The position numbers were made by a program, and so were the translations under genes. From contig CBDDAF010000003.1 of assembly GCA_965224815.1 (NCBI GenBank), positions 1,550,001-1,614,000 of the forward strand: a stretch of DNA of 64,000 nt, read 5' to 3'. This document shows, in pieces, positions 61,272 to 64,000 of this stretch. Numbering within the stretch: position 1 is the stretch's first letter; the number at the start of each line of letters is the position of its first letter. Under the pieces are notes generated by a model. The model was not told where the DNA came from. It searched no databases and saw only the letters and a program-made list of their open reading frames with translations. The stretch is from CAYPEL01 sp036479985. GTDB taxonomy: Bacteria > Pseudomonadota > Gammaproteobacteria > DSM-19610.

Positions 61272-62627
61272 TCACTCTGCCTTGCGTAACGCGTCAAGCA
61301 ATTTTTCGTGGATTCCACCAAAACCACCATTACTCATAACCAACACATGGTCACCAGATTTTGCATTATTAACCACGGTCGATACCAGATTTTCAATATC
61401 GGCAAACACCTGTGCGTTAGTCATGACTTCACTCATTTTCCAGTCCGCATCATCCGGCTGATAACAAAACACCTCATCCGCTTCGACCAGTGCAGCCGGT
61501 AGACTCTGCTGGTGTACGCCCATGCGCATTGTATTTGAACGCGGCTCAAGCAAGGCAATAATACGTGCGTTACCTACCCGCCCGCGCAAGCCCGCAAGCG
61601 TGGTTTCAATCGCTGTTGGGTGGTGCGCGAAATCATCGTAAACCGTCACACCACCGGCCACGCCACGAACTTCCATACGGCGTTTTACGCCTTTAAAGTC
61701 ACCCAGCGCTGCAATCGATTGAGCAACTGGCACACCAGCATGACGTGCAGCAGCAATAGCTGATAATGCATTGTGAACATTATGTCTGCCGAGTTGCGTC
61801 CATTCGACACGCCCCTGCGAAACACCCTCAAATTGCACATCAAATGCGCTGCCATCTTTGCTTATCTCTACAGCCTGCCATTGTGCCTGACCAGAACCAC
61901 TGGCAACCGATTCAACGGGCGTCCAGCAACCTTTATCCAACACCTCTGATAAAGGTTTGTCTTCTGCATTATTGATGACCAAACCTTCGCCGGGAATGGT
62001 ACGCATTAAATGATGGAACTGGGTTTGAATAGCAGCAAGATCTGGAAAAATATCTGCGTGGTCGTATTCGAGATTGTTCAAGATTAAAGTGCGTGGCCGG
62101 TAGTGCAAAAACTTGGAGCGTTTATCAAAAAATGCTGTGTCATATTCATCTGCTTCAACCACGAAAAACGGCGATTGTCCAAGTCGCGCAGAAATTCCAA
62201 AGTTAGCCGGTATCCCACCGATCAGAAACCCAGGTTCCAGACCCGCGAATTCAAGTATCCAGGCCAACATACTGGCAGTACTGGTTTTACCGTGTGTACC
62301 GGCCACTGCCAGTACCCATCGATCCTGTAGCACTTGTTCCCCTAACCATTGAGGACCAGAAACATAGTGCAGCCCCTGGTTAAGCATGGCTTCAACAGCA
62401 GCATTACCCCGGCTCATGGCATTACCGACCACGACCTGATCAGCGTCACGTAACGCCTCTCCGCTATAGCCTTCGTGTAAGCTGATTCCCTGCTCTGCAA
62501 GCTGCGTACTCATAGGCGGATAAACACCGCTGTCGGATCCGGCCACTTCAAACCCGGCTTCACGGGCAAGTAGCGCAAGTCCACCCATAAAGGTACCGCA
62601 AATTCCTAGCACATGGATTCGCATCAT
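61272..62627 (-). CDS. mpl: UDP-N-acetylmuramate:L-alanyl-gamma-D-glutamyl-meso-diaminopimelate ligase
   Basis: This 451-residue Mur ligase has IHVLGICGTFMGGLALLARE at the start, LAVAGTHGKTSTASMLAWIL (ATP loop), LNNLEYDHADIFPDLAAIQT, LGRHNVHNALSAIAAARHAG and VYDDFAHHPTAIETTLAGLR. Mpl recycles the murein tripeptide onto UDP-MurNAc. The first two codons are both ATG; the first overlaps the upstream gene's stop (ATGA). Confidence 0.96.
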   Translation of the reverse strand: MMRIHVLGICGTFMGGLALLAREAGFEVAGSDSGVYPPMSTQLAEQGISLHEGYSGEALRDADQVVVGNAMSRGNAAVEAMLNQGLHYVSGPQWLGEQVLQDRWVLAVAGTHGKTSTASMLAWILEFAGLEPGFLIGGIPANFGISARLGQSPFFVVEADEYDTAFFDKRSKFLHYRPRTLILNNLEYDHADIFPDLAAIQTQFHHLMRTIPGEGLVINNAEDKPLSEVLDKGCWTPVESVASGSGQAQWQAVEISKDGSAFDVQFEGVSQGRVEWTQLGRHNVHNALSAIAAARHAGVPVAQSIAALGDFKGVKRRMEVRGVAGGVTVYDDFAHHPTAIETTLAGLRGRVGNARIIALLEPRSNTMRMGVHQQSLPAALVEADEVFCYQPDDADWKMSEVMTNAQVFADIENLVSTVVNNAKSGDHVLVMSNGGFGGIHEKLLDALRKAE

Positions 62628-63151
62628 CCGGCCTGTGGAAACCAGTGGTTAACCAGTCTTAATACTATCATTGCTTGCACGATAGCAACTGCCGCACCTG
62701 TGGCATAGTTTTGCGACAGTGCATGCCGGTAAATGTGTGCTCGTACCACGACACTCCAGACCATCATGACCAACCAGAATAAAACCAGCATTCCCGAGTT
62801 CTGTTCGGTTGGCGTATTAAATGTAGTGTTCTGAACAGCAGGCAAAACCATCAGACCGAGCAGACCACCGGTACCCGCCAACGCGGTAATGGTTTGCAGA
62901 AATCGCTCAGATTTATTGGTAAATTTCAGCAGGGCGAACGTCAATGCAATCAGGATGAGCACGTCAATTGCGGTCATACCCCAGCCGACTTTCCAGCCTG
63001 AACTGGCCGCCGCAACCAGCACATCACTCGCGACATACAGGGTCAACGCCAGCACCAGTCCGGAATACGAAAAGCCATCATCCTGGGGCGTCCGCTTTAA
63101 CAGGCAGATGCCAAACCATGAACGCATCCAGTGATTGAGCCAGTTGAACAT
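62624..63151 (-). CDS. Hypothetical inner-membrane protein
   Basis: This 175-residue protein has four to five membrane segments, for example LVLALTLYVASDVLVAAA, AIDVLILIALTFALLKFTN, GMLVLFWLVMMVWSVVVRA and TGAAVAIVQAMIVLRLVN, with short loops. No family is recognised. It overlaps mpl by four bases (ATGA) and starts 55 bases after the adk stop, so adk, this gene and mpl form one transcription unit. Confidence 0.7.
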   Translation of the reverse strand: MFNWLNHWMRSWFGICLLKRTPQDDGFSYSGLVLALTLYVASDVLVAAASSGWKVGWGMTAIDVLILIALTFALLKFTNKSERFLQTITALAGTGGLLGLMVLPAVQNTTFNTPTEQNSGMLVLFWLVMMVWSVVVRAHIYRHALSQNYATGAAVAIVQAMIVLRLVNHWFPQAG

Positions 63152-63205
63152 TGCCAGTACTCGTCCTCCCTCAGGAGGGAGCCGTAAAAGCCAATTGACA
63201 AACCA

Positions 63206-64000
63206 CTAGCGCTTACCAGTTTTCTTGGTTTTGGTTTTACTTGATTTTGCCGCAGATTTTTTAGCCGTTACTTTTTTTTTGCTGGCCGCCTTCTTGTTAG
63301 CTGGTTTTTTTACGGCAGCGGTTTTCTTGCTCACTGTTTTCTTCTTAACAGCCTTTTTTGCCACAGTTTTCTTTTTGGCGGTGATTTTTTTCTTAGTAGC
63401 CACTTTCTTTTTGGGCGCGGTTTTCTTCTTTACAACTTTTTTCTTCACTGCAGCCTTGCTGGCAGGCTTAGTCGACTTCGATAACTGTTTAGTTCCGCCC
63501 GCCTTAGTCTTCTGGCGCGCCACCGCATTTCGAATCGCTGCTGAACGGTCTGCCGTTTTGCTGGCATTCTTTTCCTCTTCCACAACCTTCAGGACTGCTT
63601 TGAAAACATCTTCTATGCTACCGGCACCCTGAATAGCACGCATCCGCCCCTGCTCCTGATAACGGCTTATGACTGGCGCTGTTTGGGTTTCATAAATCCG
63701 TAACCGGGTGCCGATGGTTTCTTCGTTATCATCAGCACGCTGTTTGAGACGCCCGCCACACTCGTCACAACTTTCATCCAATTTGGGAGGTGCGGTATAA
63801 ATATTGTAGACAGCGCCACAGGATCTACAGGTACGGCGACCAACCATTCGCTGTAACAACCAGTCGGTCCCAACGTTGATGACCAGCGCCAGATCGAGTG
63901 GCTGGCCTATCTGGCCGAGCAATTCATCCAGCGCCTCGGCCTGAGCCGAGTTACGAGGGAATCCGTCGATAATAAATCCCTTACGCACATCAGCCTGTTG
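63206..64000 (-). CDS. adk: Adenylate kinase with zinc-type LID and lysine-rich tail (5'-partial)
   Basis: The gene runs off the window; about 264 residues of its C-terminal part are seen. GFIIDGFPRNSAQAEALDEL is the NMP-binding core (D-G-F-P-R), followed by a LID with four cysteines, C-x2-C-x16-C-x2-C (RTCRSCGAV and ESCDECGG), the zinc type, then GTRLRIYETQTAPVISRYQE. Adenylate kinase (ATP + AMP = 2 ADP) would normally end at about VFKAVLKVVEEE. Here a further 120 residues follow, made of K, A, T, S and V in loose repeats (KKKT, AKKK, TKKK), like a histone H1 or AlgP tail. The opposite-strand Phe/Leu-rich frame is its shadow. Confidence 0.9.
   Translation of the reverse strand, partial: QQADVRKGFIIDGFPRNSAQAEALDELLGQIGQPLDLALVINVGTDWLLQRMVGRRTCRSCGAVYNIYTAPPKLDESCDECGGRLKQRADDNEETIGTRLRIYETQTAPVISRYQEQGRMRAIQGAGSIEDVFKAVLKVVEEEKNASKTADRSAAIRNAVARQKTKAGGTKQLSKSTKPASKAAVKKKVVKKKTAPKKKVATKKKITAKKKTVAKKAVKKKTVSKKTAAVKKPANKKAASKKKVTAKKSAAKSSKTKTKKTGKR

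Noticed and set aside
63225..63632. Plus-strand frame of 135 codons rich in Phe, Leu, Val and Ala, looking like a membrane protein
   Set aside because: It is the exact complement of the Lys/Ala-rich tail of adk (AAG and AAA codons read backwards), so it is a shadow.

Overview
The window is bacterial chromosomal DNA, most probably from a gammaproteobacterium. Four things suggest this: a conserved thiD-thiE-hemL neighbourhood, a gspG-N pseudopilin/assembly operon, a ubiX/mpl/adk block, and many copies of the short palindrome with arms GTAGGAGCGGCTTCAGCCGC, which is common in gammaproteobacteria. Several PEP-CTERM proteins and an exosortase-A-type exopolysaccharide export set indicate a diderm that builds a matrix or sheath. 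No species can be named from sequence alone. I saw no rRNA, tRNA or CRISPR array.

The left part (1 to about 36 kb) looks accessory. At 1-8.2 kb there is a repeat protein, two 2-oxoglutarate/Fe(II) oxygenases, four sulfotransferase-like genes and one glycosyltransferase-like gene, mostly as single genes on mixed strands with AT-rich spacers. At 8.4-19.5 kb there are four members of one exported protein family (three with PEP-CTERM tails, one large mosaic with a different anchor), a FadL-type porin, three small exported or anchored proteins, a transposase remnant, and a third 2OG-Fe(II) oxygenase paired with a helical protein. At 20.0-28.2 kb five tightly spaced or overlapping genes encode a TPR-sulfotransferase, a TPR-GT41 (SPINDLY/OGT-like) transferase, a TPR protein with a glycosyltransferase-like domain, a second sulfotransferase and a second GT41-like protein. 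This looks like a protein or glycan modification operon and is the most interesting system here. At 28.5-32.6 kb two large exported proteins share one module, but one ends in a dockerin-like domain and the other in PEP-CTERM. A membrane protein and an MFS/spermidine-synthase fusion follow.

From 36.5 to 42.6 kb lies an exopolysaccharide export and regulation set: Wza-like protein, outer-membrane barrel, Wzz-like chain-length protein, tyrosine autokinase, ATPase and VanZ-like protein. It has no exosortase and no glycosyltransferases inside the window.

The right part (42.6-64 kb) is mostly housekeeping: cysQ, an intact IS3-family element, a HAD phosphatase, a YkgJ-type cysteine-cluster protein, gspG-N with a downstream gene, a DUF5063 protein, thiD, thiE, hemL, a DedA/PAP2/LssY fusion, a LON-domain protein, ubiX, mpl, a membrane protein and the 3' part of adk with a long lysine-rich tail. 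All ten REP-like palindromes lie between 40.3 and 61.3 kb, along with two other families of long dispersed palindromes. None was found in the first 40 kb, which supports a recent or foreign origin for the left part.

A working model (inference): the island makes exported surface proteins, hydroxylates, glycosylates and sulfates proteins or glycans, and displays the products with an exosortase-linked polysaccharide whose sorting enzyme is encoded elsewhere.
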